NCBI GenBank assembly: GCA_949840605.1
Contig: CATKXN010000072.1
Coordinates: 1 to 13,772, forward strand
Reading direction: 5' to 3'
Length of the DNA: 13,772 nt
DNA from: an uncultured Alistipes sp.
GTDB taxonomy: Bacteria; Bacteroidota; Bacteroidia; Bacteroidales; Rikenellaceae
The stretch's first letter is position 1; each line of letters opens with the position of its first letter. Positions 13,750 to 13,772 of this stretch are shown here, piece after piece. A model generated the notes under the pieces. That model was not told the DNA's origin, made no database searches, and saw only the letters and a program-made list of their open reading frames with translations. The position numbers and the translations under genes are program-made.

Positions 13750-13767
13750 CCCCTCCCTCGGGAGGGG
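13750..13767. repeat. Short GC-rich inverted repeat at the right edge
   Basis: CCCCTCCC and GGGAGGGG are perfect 8-bp arms around TC, preceded by the low-complexity run ACCCCACCCCAAA. It could be the terminator of a gene to the right of the window or one copy of a dispersed intergenic repeat of this style. The window ends 5 bases later. Confidence 0.5.
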
Positions 13768-13772
13768 CTTGT

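Noticed and set aside
13644..13772. A lysine riboswitch upstream of aspartate kinase
   Set aside because: The visible leader is only 129 bases and shows simple hairpins, not the multi-helix junction or conserved core of that riboswitch.

Overview
The window comes from a high-GC member of the Bacteroidetes, most likely Alistipes or a close relative. Upstream regions carry the Bacteroidetes promoter form (TTTG, then 19-21 bases, then TAnnTTTG), strong Shine-Dalgarno sequences are lacking, the recombinase is of the Bacteroides type, and the cargo includes a sialate O-acetylesterase and outer-membrane proteins typical of gut Bacteroidales. The genus is inferred from composition and gene style; there is no rRNA or other marker in the window.

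Layout, left to right. Positions 1-870 (+) hold the 3' part of a sialate O-acetylesterase. It converges, through a shared hairpin, on a stand-alone tyrosine recombinase (907-2118, -). Next, on the minus strand, are a small multi-pass membrane protein (2240-2722) and aspartate-semialdehyde dehydrogenase (2769-3761), probably one transcript from a clear promoter at 3828-3859. A densely structured 190-base gap (3861-4050) separates these from a class A penicillin-binding protein (4050-6452, -). Upstream of that is a two-gene unit: a 976-residue secreted protein with a gluzincin-type metalloprotease motif and a probable C-terminal outer-membrane barrel (6562-9492, -), and an eIF1/SUI1-like factor (9494-9841, -), one base apart. 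Two tandem copies of a ~90-base unit, each carrying a promoter and a hairpin, lie between this unit and a lipoprotein gene (10072-11013, -). The lipoprotein is divergent from a DUF4435 (TOPRIM-like) gene (11213-12310, +), which converges on aspartate kinase (12387-13643, -) across a strong hairpin.

The genes look mostly like ordinary chromosomal core: cell-wall synthesis, the aspartate pathway (aspartate kinase and aspartate-semialdehyde dehydrogenase catalyse its first two steps but sit 9 kb apart in separate units), envelope proteins and glycan trimming. No CRISPR array, tRNA, rRNA, insertion sequence or complete defence or mobile system is visible. The parts most worth a second look are the metalloprotease/barrel protein and its coupling to an eIF1-like gene, the tandem promoter-hairpin repeat, the structured gap at 3861-4050, the orphan DUF4435 protein and the orphan recombinase. 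No gap without a gene exceeds 300 bases.

Several open frames extend upstream of their promoters. For aspartate-semialdehyde dehydrogenase, the penicillin-binding protein, the lipoprotein and the DUF4435 protein I chose internal ATG starts that fall downstream of the promoter elements.
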